From the NCBI GenBank assembly GCA_000711775.1, contig ARYC01017818.1:1-64000 (forward strand): a DNA stretch of 64,000 bases, written 5' to 3'. The position numbers were made by a program, and so were the translations under genes. The notes under the pieces are model-generated. The model was not told the origin of the DNA, did not search any database, and was given only the letters and a program-made list of their open reading frames with translations. Positions 34,261 to 47,229 of the stretch are shown here, in pieces. How positions within the stretch are numbered: the stretch's first letter is position 1; each line of letters begins with the position of its first letter. This DNA comes from Oxytricha trifallax (taxonomy: Eukaryota; Ciliophora; Spirotrichea; Sporadotrichida; Oxytrichidae).

Positions 34261-35286
34261 ATGAAGAACGAATACATTTCAAACTCCAAATTTTCAAAGA
34301 ATCCTATTAAAGACTAATCTGTATTTGGGAGGAAATTTTCAGCTTAAGAGCATCAGTAATAAAGAAAAGTAAATATTTTGGAGTTTAATGGAATTATGAA
34401 TTTCAATCGATAGGAGGAACATAATCCCTACTATTTCTAAAAAAGGTTAAGAATAAAGAAGTAGTAAGATAATTTCTCGAACATTTTACAGGCTTTGATG
34501 TAATCAGATTTATACATCAAATCCATCATTAAAATACAAGCTTGGTTAAGAATGATTAAAGTGAGATTCAAATAGATTTAAAGATTGAATTAAATTAATA
34601 AATAGTTAACACCAAGTTCTGGTTTGACTAAACATGGCTAATAAAGCTCTTACTCTCACATAACTGAGTTCAAAGCTTACTCTTCCACTCACAGAGATTA
34701 AAATCAATCTAAAAAGGGATCTAGTAATATTAATGTTCATGAGTCCCATGCCGACTTATTTAATGTGATTTATATTGTCAAATAGATAGATTATTTTTGG
34801 ATTGCATAAAATTGATAGTCAGCTGATGAAAATTTCTGGTATAAATATGATCTAACCTGTGAATACAAGCGCCACTACACACTCTTCAAAGAAGAAAATT
34901 AATAACTTTAAGTTTGAAGATGGATCTATATACAGAGGACTTATAGACTCGTTTGATCTGCTACTCGATCATGGATGATTAGTATATCCTGATGGGTCCT
35001 CCTATCAAGGCCAATTTGAGCATGGAAAATTTCAAGGTTATGGAATCTTTAATTTTGCTAATAATGAAAAATTTGAGGGGTGGTGGATACATAGCAATAA
35101 GGATATGGTGTATAAATCACTTAATTTAATAAGAAATAGTATAAATATTGGTAAAATGGTAAATAAATCAGGCAATTGACTTCACAAGATTTGCTATAGA
35201 TATCAAATGACTTGGATTAAGTTTAAGACTTGATTGCCAAAAAGAGAATTGAGCTTTCCCTTAAGACTTTAGCCCCTTAATAATGA
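34261..35286 (+). CDS. IQ-motif and MORN-repeat protein
   Basis: ATG at 34261 (MKNEYISNSKFSKNPIKDQS). A calmodulin-binding IQ motif IIKIQAWLRMIKVRFKQIQR lies near 34525-34585. A Ser-rich linker ends at a GTGATT...GATAG intron (about 34760-34816). MORN repeats follow (EDGSIYRGLIDSF and YPDGSSYQGQFEHGKFQGYG, about 34915-35045), then a helical tail (LTSQDLLQISNDLDQV) ending in TGA at 35284. Slips sit at an A4 run near 34897 and at GGGG 35087-35090; a TGA is in frame at 34976. MORN proteins tether to membranes or axonemes; IQ implies calmodulin control. Likely a cortical or ciliary protein. Confidence 0.75.
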
Positions 35287-35769
35287 AGACTCTAATATAT
35301 ATTTATCACAGTTTTATCGATCGATAAAAATGAAAATCACTTAATAAACAATCAGATTACCAATAAATGAAGTATCATAATAATAAAAACAAGATGTTAC
35401 TGCTGAATCCTCATTTTTTAAACCACAAATATTGAAATTTTTCCAATAACATCTTAAGACTCTTAATTTCATTAAAAAATTAATGAGACACCTGTAGAAG
35501 ACAGAAATGTCAAGAATTATTAGATTATTTATCAGTGTCAAAATGAAGAATTTAAATTTATCATCTAATTTAAATTAACATTTCTTTTTTTATCTAATTA
35601 TTATAATCAGTAAAAAATCTAAATTATTGATTATTTCAAGGTAATTTACAATTAATTATCATAACTTTAATTGTATTATTACTTAAATAATATTAAAAAT
35701 TCGATTCTAAATTTTTATATATATATTTTTAAATAATTTTTGCAATAATAATTAGTGATAAAAATAAAA

Positions 35770-36560
35770 AAAACGGCGATAGATAGTAAGAAATTTGAGG
35801 CTTTCAACTATGACGATGATGAATTAGTTTAGAGAGCTTCAATTTGTTCCTAGCAATTTTCTTATGAAGATTCAAGAACTATTAAAAACAAAAATTCTCA
35901 ACTTTGTAAGTGAAAATTATATGAAATTATAGATAATTTTGACCCATGTTATAATTTGTCACATATTAGAAAGAATTTAACTCATAATTTTATTAGCATT
36001 AAGAAAAATTAACAAGGATTTTAGACGATTAAAACAAAGACTCAGATGAATTTTTGGAGAGTAATGACAACGAGAGCGACCAGCAAAACTCAAATATTTA
36101 GATGAACTATAAAAGAATGAAAAACATGTAGAATTATGATAATGATGGAAATAAAAACAAATTGCGTTAAGAAGGTCACTCATTTAACAGAAAATATATA
36201 ATATTGAAGGATGCTGTTGCAGATTTATATCTGTCTATCAAACAGTAAACTCGCGATGAAGTAATTTAAAAGAACATTATAAATTCACCATTATTTTTAG
36301 AACGAAACCATCACAGAGAAGAAAGAGAAATTATTAAATCTCTCGACCCCTATATAGTGATTGAATACATAAAATCCTCAGTTGATATAATTTTGAACAT
36401 AAAATTCGAGGAAATTGTAAAACATCTCCTAGATAAGACAACCAATCCTCAGGATTCAACTTTGAGAGATGAAAGCTAGAGAAATGGAAATGTCAATTAT
36501 GATTCAGTCAAAATAGTGAAAAAAATCGTGAATATATAAATGCTTTAATTTAAAGAAATA
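35770..36560 (+). CDS. Unknown Asn/Gln/Asp-rich protein
   Basis: A first exon (KFEAFNYDDDELVQRASICS...) ends at GTAAGTGAAA (about 35906). A second behind GATTTTAG (about 36025) reads DQNKDSDEFLESNDNESDQQ and then a more globular helical part (ILKDAVADLYLSIKQ, DPYIVIEYIKSSVDIIL, FEEIVKHLLDKTTN), staying free of TGA to past 36540. The true end is unclear in the AT-rich run that follows. No family recognised; no start Met identified. Confidence 0.5.
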
Positions 36561-37199
36561 CACAATTTACTTACTTAAAACATATTTTATAATATTTATT
36601 AGAAATATGCTAGATTATTTATAAAATAATATATTATGATGAAATAAATAAAACAAAATTGTATATTTTTGCTATTAGAGTCGATTACTTATATTGGAAT
36701 TTTTAATATATAAATTTAAATATATTAATTTATTTTAAATTAAAGAAATGAAGTTTCTTTTTTGACTATATTAAGTTTAATTTATTCATAGTTAACAATA
36801 AGGAAAATTTTCAAATTATTTACTAATAAAATTAATATATCTTTAAAATAAATAAATTTTAGTATATAAAATAAATTAACTATGAATAATTTAAATCAGT
36901 GAATAAATTACATTTCACATTAGTACAAAAGTATTTTAACAAATAAAAATAATTTTTAAATAAAACAAATATAATTATAATTATAAATTATAATTATAAT
37001 AAAAATGGGCGCAAGTAGTAAAAATATAATATTTACCACTGGAGCCCATTTTTAATATAAATTAATATAAATCAAACAAATTTCTAAAATATAATTATAA
37101 AAATGATTAGAAAATGACCTATTATATAATTTGTCATATTTTTAGAATTTAAATATTCCAAATTTTAATTATATTTTGAGTGATTCGATTAAGGGAGAT
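36561..37199. other. AT-rich intergenic stretch with a hairpin
   Basis: Very AT-rich and non-coding. At 37001-37053 the arms AAAAATGGGC and GCCCATTTTT enclose further partly complementary AGTAGTAAA/TTTACCACT. Just upstream (about 36970-37000) is a perfect-looking TATAATTATAATT palindrome. Could be a terminator-like or small mobile hairpin. Confidence 0.45.
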
Positions 37200-39423
37200 A
37201 TGTCTGACAGCAGACACCTGCTTAGCCAATAATAAACGAACTTAGCTAAGTCTAAAAATGAATAAGGCAGGAAAACATTGCAAAATCATGGAGATAAAAA
37301 GATAAATGAAAACTTTCCATTATAGTCAATTAGATCGCCAATGATTGATGATGAAAATGATTTGCTAATTGGCTTTGTTAGGTCTGCGCTCTCGAATTAA
37401 GAAGGACCTCCTAAAGTCTATGAAGAATTGATTCAAAGTTTGGAGGTTGATATCAGGAAACACATTAGGGTAAATAAGATTAAATCATAATTAAATTTCA
37501 TGTTTATAGATAGAGCAATAACTTAAACTCCACATTGAAAGTGTTGAAAATTAAATTGATGAAATGGAAACTTAAGTAAGAAAATGTGAGAAAGACTTAC
37601 AGAAGTAAAAAAAAACTTAAGATAAAATAAAAGCTTATATAGCAAAGGCTAAGAAATTGAATCTATATCTAAGTATAATTTAAGTTTTATTTTAGATTTA
37701 TGATATCAATAAGAATTATAAAAAGGAAGAGCTCGTAAAAGATTATCAAATTCAAATATAAAAATTTAAAGATTCGGAAATTTTCCTTCAAGGTCAGATT
37801 GACAAATTATAGAAAGATTTATTGCAATAATTAAAGTAAAACTAGGATCCAATTTAGTTAGTGCTAAATTCAACTTAGCCATTTCATAGTAAAACATCAG
37901 GAATATAAGTTAGAGATATACCAAATACTAATAAGAATTAGGATGTAATCTGCTTCTCATAAAATCAATCTTTTATTTATTAAGGAACTCCTGAGAGAAA
38001 AACTCCAGAAATCATTCATCCTTATATGTAAACTCAAAATCTAAGTGGAAAAAATCATATTGGGAAGAAGTCTCATTAAAGCGGCTCTTTATGTGTGAAA
38101 TAGAAATTCAATGTTCCCTAGACTTTGGTAGGCTCACTAAGTTTTAGGGCAAAAATTGGTGCTACTACTGCAACTTATAATAGCACTTAAAATTCTGTTC
38201 TGGCAAGCTAGGACAGAGAAAATACTCTTCACAAAGTAGACAAAGTAAGGGGTCTAAGGGAAGCGTGCAAAAAAAATTAATTGATTGGTTAAGCAAATAA
38301 CAACGGTTGAATAATGGAGCGCACACTTATTCAAACATTATTAATAATAACATATCGGGTTTATCGATTAACTATAGCAACCAAATCATTCATAACAACA
38401 ATAATGCTGCAAATAACCAAATTCATGATGGTTCCTTATATCAATTCGCAAACAACTTCATTAATAGCTAAAAATTATTGAGGAAAAATAACCCTGAACT
38501 CAATGAAGATAGTAGTAATTCAAATTTAAATTCTCACAGACGCTGCAAGTCTCAGAGTAAGTAAAATTCAAATTGCATTCTAAATATTTCACTTAGATGT
38601 TGCTCATAATAAAAGAGAAGCAAAATCAACGAAAAAGAGATAAGAAAGACACACTATAGACAAGAGGATAATCGATAAAAACGCAAGCATCGATGAATTA
38701 TTTACTCTAAATGACAGCCTCTAAAAAACTCAAATGACTGATTATTAAAAGTACAGAAAGTCAACTGTAAACGAGGATATTTTACAATTTGACATATGAC
38801 AGCAGAATAAATCTAGCATGGGCAATAATCATGGAATGAGTAAGCATCAAGCAATCGTGCTGGACAACAATTTAGTCTATGATTTCATAGAAAACTAGCA
38901 AAATAATACTAAGAGGAGAATCGTCAAGTAAAATCAAATCAGTGCCAGCACAGGTTCTGCAAATACGCAACAGTCCTTAAGAAACACTACAAATTAGTAA
39001 CTTGCTAGATTTAACACAAATTCCCAATAATAAAACTACGTTGCACATCCTGACAAGTTTTTCCTAGAAAGTGAAGCTTAATCAATCATTCGGCAATTAA
39101 TTGCAAAATGCTTTGATAAATACAAATAACACCATTTAACAACTTTAGAAACGAAATTCTCATGTTATGCCTCCAAGTTAAAGTTCACATTCAGTAGAGA
39201 GGCACAGATCAAGAAATAATAAAAATAGTTGAGTTAAAATACTACTGCTGGAGTTATGAATAAATTCGATTTAAGCATACTTGACATGCATTTTAAGACA
39301 ACTACAAGCAGTTCAACTCAGTAATCTAAGAATAATATTGGAAGAAGAGATTAACTAGGAAATATTATAAATATTAAATAAGAGATGATTTCATATTAAT
39401 TTGTGTTGTTATTTTTAGTATGA
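37200..39423 (+). CDS. Coiled-coil then Asn/Gln/Ser-rich protein
   Basis: ATG at 37200 (MSDSRHLLSQQQTNLAKSKN). A helical N-terminal region holds EGPPKVYEELIQSLEVDIRK; an intron at 37470-37509 (GTAAAT...TATAG) leads into IEQQLKLHIESVENQIDEME, a coiled coil continued after another short intron near 37680 (KNYKKEELVKDYQIQIQKF). Then about 500 residues of low-complexity Asn/Gln/Ser/Lys sequence. A TGA is in frame at 38797, with frame changes near 38313 and 38625. The last clear block is SIIRQLIAKCFDKYKQHHL, then a TGA at 39421. Composition and length fit a scaffold protein; no enzyme motif. Confidence 0.6.
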
Positions 39424-39718
39424 TACATTATTATAAAGAGTAATTGTCGAATAAAATTGTTGATAAATAGAAAGAAATGAAAATGTTTCTTATTATAAAT
39501 CTAGCATATTTACTTTTTTAAATTAGTATAGAGATGGATATTTTATAGTAAAAAATATAATGCAGATTGTACAGTTTATTGTATTTAATGAACAAAAAGC
39601 TTTGAATTTTGCGCTTATTTTTTATTAAAAATTTAAATTTTATTTAATTTACTTCTAATTAACAATATAAATAATAATCACAACCAAAGTAGTAATATAA
39701 ACTAAGCCATTTCGTAAA

Positions 39719-42575
39719 TCTAGCTTAATAGCTTAGCATCAACCCTTTTTGTTTTCCGCTAATTTCAACCTCAAGAGTATCTTCCTGCATCTTAATTTCG
39801 TCATCGAACTTCATTTTTATCAACTCTAATTCAGTTTCATCTTTTATTCTCTATGATATAACTAAATACTGAGCTTAATCAACTTCAGTTTAAGCTTTGA
39901 TAAGCTCTGCTTCAGCTCTTGCTCTGACATTTGCAATACCGAGACCTGTTGACTAAACACTATTATTTTCAGCTTTGAGCTCGTGGAAGTATTTGTTAAC
40001 TTTTATAGTTTTTAAATTTCTGAATGAATTTCTAATTTTTGCAACATGCCATCTGACTCTTATTGAAGTCTTAATGCTTAATGTTAAGCAGCAGCCTCTT
40101 GAGATCTAGTTTGAATCTTAAAAGCCATATTGACTGATTTTTAGAGGGATTTTCTTGTCTCTTCTTCTACTGGATCAATTGATTGAATATCAACTTCAGT
40201 TATCATTAAGTTATTAGCTTAGATATGGAATGGTAAGAGATTTCCTTGTTCATCCTGCTTGTCGACTGCGCTTTAAATGACTTCAGTTGAATTTTTATGG
40301 AAATTGTCGAAGGTAACAGCGCTAACAGCGCCTCTAATTCTAGATGAAATTCTCTTGCAAGCATCACCAACGAAATCTCTAACTGAGAACAAATCTCTGC
40401 ATTGTTTCTCGTTAGTCTTATCAACCTTAAATTAAAAAAATAAAAACATTATCTTGAATGTCCATCTATAAGAAAGTCTAAGGAATAACTTAGCATGATC
40501 TGATGATTCAACTTGAATAATATCTGTCATAAAATCTGGTCAAAAAAAAGGCTAGTGTTTTAATTTGATTTTCTATCTTTGGCTGACCTCCTGATAAAGT
40601 ATTAACAGTAAATTCTTCATATGGTTACAGCATAATCAGTTCTGATCCGAAAACAATTCTAGACTTTTTGTTATCAAAAAGTTAAACTGCAGAGATATGT
40701 GGAGCTTTGAAGCAAGCTGCAATTGATTTATTTTTTCTCTTTGGAACCTGAGCTTGTCTCTTTTCTATAAGCTACACTTAATTATCAGGAATGTAATCTA
40801 TTGGTCCTTTTAACATCCAAGTTTAGCCAGCTTTGTATTTTTTGCCAGTTCTAGGATCTTAGTAATTTACTCTTGCTTTCAATAAAAGTGCTTCATCTTC
40901 ATGTACTACCTAGATATTCTTAATGCCTTCGAAAAGTTCTTCGCCAGGCTGAATAAAGAACTTAGCCTCACCTATTTTTAACTCTTGTGCACCATATTAA
41001 GGATTACCATCTTCACCGATTGGATCTTTGATAATTCAATATTGGTTTTAAGTTAAAACAATAATTCTCTTCTCTTGGATCAAGGTTTCGGGGGGAGGAA
41101 GTTTCCTGCACTGGTTTATGATAAAAATAATTTTTTAGGGAAGTTTCCTGCACTTTTTTTAAAAAAAATTATTTTTTTATTGTATTATTCTTTTAAACAA
41201 CTATCAACCAACTTCCGGACCATTTTTAAATTGTTATAATTTTAATTTATTTATAAATAATTAGTCAATATCTATATCAGTATGAATTCTTTTCACCAAT
41301 AAAGCACTATTTTGTTTAATTTAAATACCAGTTATTTAAGTCTCTTAGGCATGTTCGGCTGTAACTGATCTATTATTTATAATTCGTAAATATTTGAGAT
41401 AATTCTAACTGTTCTCAATTTCTACTTTTTGTTATCTAACCTAAAGATACTACTTTTCCTATCTTACCTCAATATCCTCTTGATATTTAATGGGTCATAA
41501 AAATATACCTTTGATATTTATGTAAAAATATTATATTTTACATAAATATAAAAAAGTGCAGGAAACTTCCTCCCCCAATGTTTCATTTGCATCGATAATA
41601 TGAACATCAGTAACTGACTTGTCAATAAGCCATTCTTCACCGGCTTTTCTTACTTTTCCATGAACATCTTTGAAATTTTTAAGAGCTCTGATGTGCAAAG
41701 CTATGAATTCATTTAGAACATAACCTTTTCTAGTATCTATGACATCAAAATCAGCAGTGGCCATATAATATCAAGTTTCCTGTGTAGCCACTATGAGGAA
41801 AATATTTAATGAAAATTTATAACTTTCTAATTCTCCAGTTTTTCTAGCAACCCCAAGAAAATTTACTGTATCTCTTTTTTGCTCTTAATAGTAAAGCATG
41901 ATTATGTAAGACAATTATAGCTTAAATTGTCGACTTATCTTCCTCCTCAATTTTTTTGGAATGTAAGTTCCTGGACCCTTAAAAAGATATTCATCCCCAA
42001 TGAATCTCTCTAGTGTCAAGGAAAGGTCTGGTAGCTGTCAAGATCAATGCTTAATTATCCTTTAAGAAGGTGAATGGCTTGACATCAGGTAAAGCTCTTC
42101 ATATGGGTAGAGTGGGAAAGGCTCAGTGTAATCGGCAGCAGTTCTTATCTCAAGCTCTTCAAATTTAACTTTGACTTCACCATATTCACTTTTAATCTAG
42201 TAATAAAAATGGTTAAAATAAAGAAGTAACGTACCAGCTTTCCATCCTCATCTCTCACAATTGGATTCTTAATAGCATAGTAGTTATTAGGTGGAACCTT
42301 AATAAGCTCAGAAGCTGGTTTTACGATCTGCTCATTTGGTTATTTAATGAAATTAGATGGCCAGATCTCAATTCTATAAAGTAAATAAATCACAAAAATG
42401 TCATTATTAAATTTTAGAAACCATTAAATAATTATTATGAATAAAAAGATGTCTATACATACCTGGTTGTGTTCAAATTCTAATCTAAAATGTGTATATA
42501 TTAGTTGTAACCAATCTTTATGACTCCAATAAAATCATCGTCTCCGTCTTGTTTGACTTGTTGAGCTTTTCTCAT
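39719..42575 (-). CDS. MVP: Major vault protein
   Basis: ATG at 42575 (MRKAQQVKQDGDDDFIGVIK) is followed by YIHILDQNLNTTR, the usual vault N-terminus, then a GTATGT intron. MVP repeats include VLNEFIALHIRALKNFKDVH...AGEEWLI (about 41630-41730), KDPIGEDGNPQYGAQ and FIQPGEELFEGIKNIQVVHE (about 40900-41030), and YKAGQTWMLKGPIDYIPDNQ. The shoulder and cap follow: LFSVRDFVGDACKRISSRIR, GAVSAVTFDNFHKNS (about 40290-40390), VDIQSIDPVEEETRKSLQKS, SQEAAAQHQALRLQQESDG, then an alpha-helical cap to about 39740. Many copies form the barrel shell of the cytoplasmic vault particle. A 487-bp element interrupts one repeat. A TGA at 41038-41036 lies where human MVP has, from memory, a Cys. The stop codon is not clear. 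Confidence 0.92.
41090..41576. mobile_element. 487-bp inverted-repeat element (MITE/IES) inside the MVP exon
   Basis: The ends are GGGGGGAGGAAGTTTCCTGC (41090 on) and its inverse ending CTTCCTCCCCC at 41576. A third partial copy GGGAAGTTTCCTGCAC lies at 41139-41154. The flanks are AAGGTTTC (41082-41089) and AATGTTTC (41577-41584), an 8-bp duplication with one mismatch. Deleting the element with one flank copy gives an uninterrupted MVP frame (DANETLIQEK). The interior is AT-rich with no gene. Eight-base duplications are typical of hAT-like transposons; in a ciliate germline it would act as an IES with the repeat as pointer. Confidence 0.85.
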
Positions 42576-43255
42576 GATTTATTGATTAAAGACATGCAAA
42601 AATTTATTAGTATAAAAATCTTTAATTGACTATAAATTTATTTGTGTGATTGACTGATAAATCTTATTAGCTTATTATGGCTTAAATTTTACTGTGATTA
42701 ATTTGTTATCTATGGGTTTGCTTTAGGATTTAAGTGAATTTATTAGCAATAATTCTGAGATAGATTTCGACAGTTTTATCTTTGCAAATTGAAATAACTG
42801 GAAAAAAATTAATTCTAATGATTCAAAGAATTTTAAATAAGCTAAGTTTATAAAAAGTAGCAAAATAAACAATCATGTAATATAGAGAATAACTCTTAGT
42901 CTAAGGCAGATTAGATTTATAATTAAGATACTCATTAGAATTTAAGAGATAACCATTAGGATAAAAGTTCATTTAATTATAATTTTAATTCAAAGTGAAT
43001 TATTTAAAGAATTTTACTTTTTTTTTAAAGTCCAACCTTTGGTCAGAAATTATAAAATAGATAATAAAAGTAAGTTGAAAATTTGCACACTAAAAATTTA
43101 ACTCCCAATAAACTTGAAATTCAACCGAATCTAGAATATCAACTGTACCAGTTTGAATATTTGAATCGCCTATAATTGATAGTTTTTTAATATACTTTTT
43201 GTATTATAAATCTTTTGGTCTCATTGATTATATTTCTTGATTCTTATATATAAGA
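42576..43255. other. AT-rich divergent intergenic region
   Basis: Lies between the MVP start (minus) and the next gene start (plus), so it should hold both promoters. No repeat or frame recognised; runs of A/T dominate. Confidence 0.5.
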
Positions 43256-44493
43256 ATGTTGAAAGACTTGGATTAAGAAACTTACTAAGAAGCTTTGGAT
43301 CAAATCTCACCAATAAGTGAAAATATTTTGAGGGAAAACAGTCATCCCATAAAGATTATAAAGAATAGTTTTGGCCTATAAAACATTTAAATTTAGCAAC
43401 AACCCTACTCATAGAGTTCATAATAATAATAGCAGTAGCAAGTGCAGATGAATTTGAATCACTCAATGCTTAACGATGAGTTTTAAAGCATGTAGATCAG
43501 CAATTTCAGTACCATGATTAATGACCCCAAAACATTTAGATAGTTTAAACTAAAAACAGGCCAAAAACAAGATTTTATACCCGCCAAGCTCACCAGATTT
43601 TTATCATTCTTAAGGTATGGCTTCACCAATTCACCAAGGTGAGCAGTTGTAATTTCCTTAGAACTAACTGTAATTTGATGCTTTTGCCTAATAAAACCAT
43701 ATTCTAAATTAACAAAGTTTAATTTAACAGTAAAAATAATAGATGCCTCAAATGAATCTATTCCCACCTTAGACTCAAATAAATACGAGTATAAGGTCTC
43801 CACCTTTTTCAGATATCAACTCTTATACAAGTTTCAAATCAAAATTAGCCTACCAACATTTACCCTATGTGCTCGAATTACCCTACCTATTATTACAATC
43901 CTTTTCTACTATAACCTTAACAGTAATATTGTTTCAATAAAATGATGGCACCTTATGGCAATTTTTATGGCTAAAACTATCAAGTAAATCTCTAAAACTA
44001 TGAATAAATGCAGTAGCAAATATAGGCTAAGCAACTAGGTGACATGATGGTCTAATAAATGAATTTAAATCAATAATAATTTTAGTAGATGCTTGATTCT
44101 CACTAATCCTTCATAACTTAAATGCTTGGGAACTTATCTCAATAGCAGTTAAATTAGTCTTAAAAATCTAATCATAAATCCAGTTAAAAGTACAAGCATA
44201 AAACGAAAAAAGAAGCTTAATCTTTAAACAACTCAAGCTAGAGGTATCAAAATACCAAATATTAGCTCTGGCTTGATAGAATAGAGAGAAAAGTTGATAA
44301 ATTAATGAATTAACTTTAAGCACAACAATTAAATAATAATTAATCCCTGCAGCATTCACAGAGAGAAAGTAGGCATAATTTAGATAAATTTGAAAAAAAA
44401 TCCACAGCTCAATCATCAACTCACAAACCTCTAGAACCAAAGAATAGCAGTTCAAACATTAACAAATAATTAAAATAAGTACTGATAAATTGA
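43256..44493 (+). CDS. Gln/Asn/Tyr-rich low-complexity protein with basic helical C-terminus
   Basis: ATG at 43256 (MLKDLDQETYQEALDQISPI). A poly-Gln stretch made of TAA/TAG/CAG codons lies near 43405-43445. A more globular patch (FRQFKLKTGQKQDF, PAKLTRFLSFLRYGF) comes before a GTGAGC...CTTAG intron (about 43638-43661). After a mid-region with uncertain splicing (IDASNESIPTLDSNKYEYKV) the frame runs Gln/Tyr/Met-rich (NKMMAPYGNFYGQNYQV) and then helical (LWLDRIERKVDKLMNQLQA) to TGA 44491. An open frame on the opposite strand at 43483-43803 mirrors this exon and is treated as a shadow. Function unknown; prion-like composition. Confidence 0.6.
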
Positions 44494-44938
44494 CAATAAA
44501 CAATCTAAATTTACTGAAGAAATCTATGTCTCAAATATAGAGACAATAAAAACAATAAAATCAATCATAATTGTAATAATAGCATCATAAAAAGTATAAA
44601 ATGATGGAAATAAATACTCCACCGATGAAAGCTATGGGGGAGAAACTGACTGATAAATATTTTTTTTATTAATGCCGACTTTATTAAGAATAAAAAGATA
44701 ACGATATTACTATTTGATTTATTTAATAAGTAATTTTTTAAAAAAATCATTTTACTATTTATAAAAAACACCTTACAATATTAATTTTATTCAAACAAGA
44801 TGAGAATTTTCTGTTTTAAAATTTAAAAAAATAGAATACTTACATAAACGTTCCAAATTGAAGTAAAATTTAAAATTATAAAATAAATGAATGTAGAACC
44901 ATATAATTATTAATTTTATTTTTACTTCTGTGCATAAT
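44494..44938. other. AT-rich intergenic stretch
   Basis: No supported gene. Long A/T runs only. Confidence 0.5.
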
Positions 44939-46860
44939 ATGATTTTAAATAGTGAAATGGATTAAAGTCTAAAATAATTTCATGAAAATAGTTATATATC
45001 TGATAAAAATTTCAACGATTTAAATTCCAAAGAAACATAGAATTTTGATACGAATTTTGCAATTCAAAGTGATTCTAAAAATTCTAAACAACTATATATT
45101 GAGAAATCCTAAATGAAAAATACAAATTCAGATACAATACATAAAAATGATTGTAGTTATAATATGGAATCTTCAAATCTGTGCAAAAATTTATAATCCC
45201 ATTAATCTAGATAATTAAATTAGGGAAAATTTAGAGGTAAAAATATGCTCGATTTAAAATTTGTACCTTTTATTTTGTTTTATAATTCTCATTATACTTA
45301 AATCTAATAGGATGATGCAAAACAAATTTAGTATTGAAATCGTCTAATTAGATAAATCGTAAGCCAGTGATAGCGAATCAATAAAGTAGAATGCTCTAAA
45401 TAACTCTGGACTTAGCATAAGAACAAATGCATAAAAATATAATTATTGCTTAATTATGATGTTTTATCATATTAAATTTACTATATCATATATAATTTAT
45501 TTTTAATTAATTTTTTAAACATTTATAATATTTAGAATAAGATACTGAAAATTAATATGAAACTTTTAGAATCTAAAGTTAAAAAGATTCGTAGAAATCC
45601 AAAAATAAAGAACATACTTAAAGAAATTGATAGTATAGTGACAAGAAAAGTATTAATTAATAAACGGATTTTGACTTAGAAGGTGATGATTGTTACAAAG
45701 AATAAAGCTCATTTATATTTTTATCATTTAAAATACTTCTATTAAATTTTAATTAAAAAATTTATTCTTTTAAAATTGTATTAATTTAATACTTTTTTAT
45801 ATGATTTAGAAACAAAATACTTAATCAAATAAAATTAGATAGAATATAATATTTTTAAATAATTCAAGCAGTTAGTAAACATTGAATAAAGATGCTTGCC
45901 ATTTAACATATAAAAAGAAGAGCAAATCAAAAATATAAAATAAAACCAAATAAAATTAAAACAATCTACAAATGCCAAAGTCTTAGAATAAGAATAAAAG
46001 GTTGTCAAGAAGTAACAACTTTATTGAACATATGAATGATGAATCATAGTCGAAATATAAGTGTTTTAAATTCCATTTAAAATAATGTGGTGATCGGGGT
46101 TTAATTATTTTTTATTCAATTAAATGCAAAATATATCCTATAATCCTGTTTAATTTATAAAAAAAAACATATACACTCATTAGGGGTGATTTATTTTTAA
46201 AAATACTATAGACTTAGAATGAAATTGTGGAATAGCCACATAAATTTTGAAGTACATTGATGCTTATAATAATTTTCCCTGTTTCTTTCAAATAATGAGG
46301 GGAGAGAAATATTTTCTTAAGTTTTATTTCCCTATAATATTGATTTCTAATACAATTTTTATATAATTCACTATATAATTTTATCTCATTTTTTTATTAT
46401 TTTCCAAATAGGATAGAAGTGATAGTTCAATTTCAATTTATGGAAATAAGATTTGTAACGACTAAGTGGATTTGTAAAATCACATATTTCGTTCATGTAA
46501 AATAGGTCAGGTTGATTAAAACTTTATTAAAGTTTAGATTGATATTATAGAATAACTTATATACAGATTCATAAAATTATCATTAACGTTTTTGAAGATG
46601 ACGGAAATATAAATCAAGACTTCCAAAATTATAAATCCAGAAACTCCAAAAAACTTTAGAATAAGAACAGCAAGTAATCTTTTAATTTTACAATTATATT
46701 TCAATTATATTTATTGTTTTTTTTTAAATTTAAAGCATAAATTTCCCAAAATGAGAGGCAAATCCACAAAAGAAGAGGCTCAAAAAGCCTAATTATATAA
46801 TCAAGATTTAAAATCACTTAAAATGCTAATTAAGATGTGAATCCATTTTTATTAATTGAT
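44939..46860 (+). CDS. Asn/Ser-rich gene in several small exons
   Basis: ATG at 44939 (MILNSEMDQSLKQFHENSYI) opens a 100-codon exon ending at GTAAAA (about 45237). A second exon follows ATCTAATAG (about 45310; QNKFSIEIVQLDKSQASDSE). Further weak exons are about 45535-45715 (LLESKVKKIRRNPKIKNIL), about 45980-46060, about 46595-46675 and about 46740-46840 (MRGKSTKEEAQKAQLYNQDL). All are low complexity and separated by very AT-rich gaps with GT/AG borders. It may be the 5' half of the gene that starts near 47230. No domain recognised. Confidence 0.4.
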
Positions 46861-47229
46861 GATGAGGAATTGGATTAATCTTACAAATAGACAAATAATT
46901 AAACATATTATAATTAATCTCATTAATAAATCAATTATATATAAAATTAAATATAATTGGAAATATACTTACTTAAAATATTAAGAATGATTTAATTAAA
47001 AAATCGATTTCGATACAATAACTTATGTATTTACTAATGATAAATTAATAGCTAAAAAATAATATGCATTAATGAATTAAAAATATTTATTTTAATTCAA
47101 AATGGTATCTGAAAAAAGAGTATAAAGAAATTTATATTGATTAATATGTAAAAAGTTATATAGTTTATGAATTTTTATAAATTAATTTATTTTCTAGAAT
47201 ATTTTATAATTCAATAATAAATACATTAA

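Noticed and set aside
43483-43803. Open 106-codon frame on the minus strand under the standard code
   Set aside because: It mirrors a plus-strand exon of a gene with a good start, poly-Gln and splice sites; the plus reading explains the locus better.
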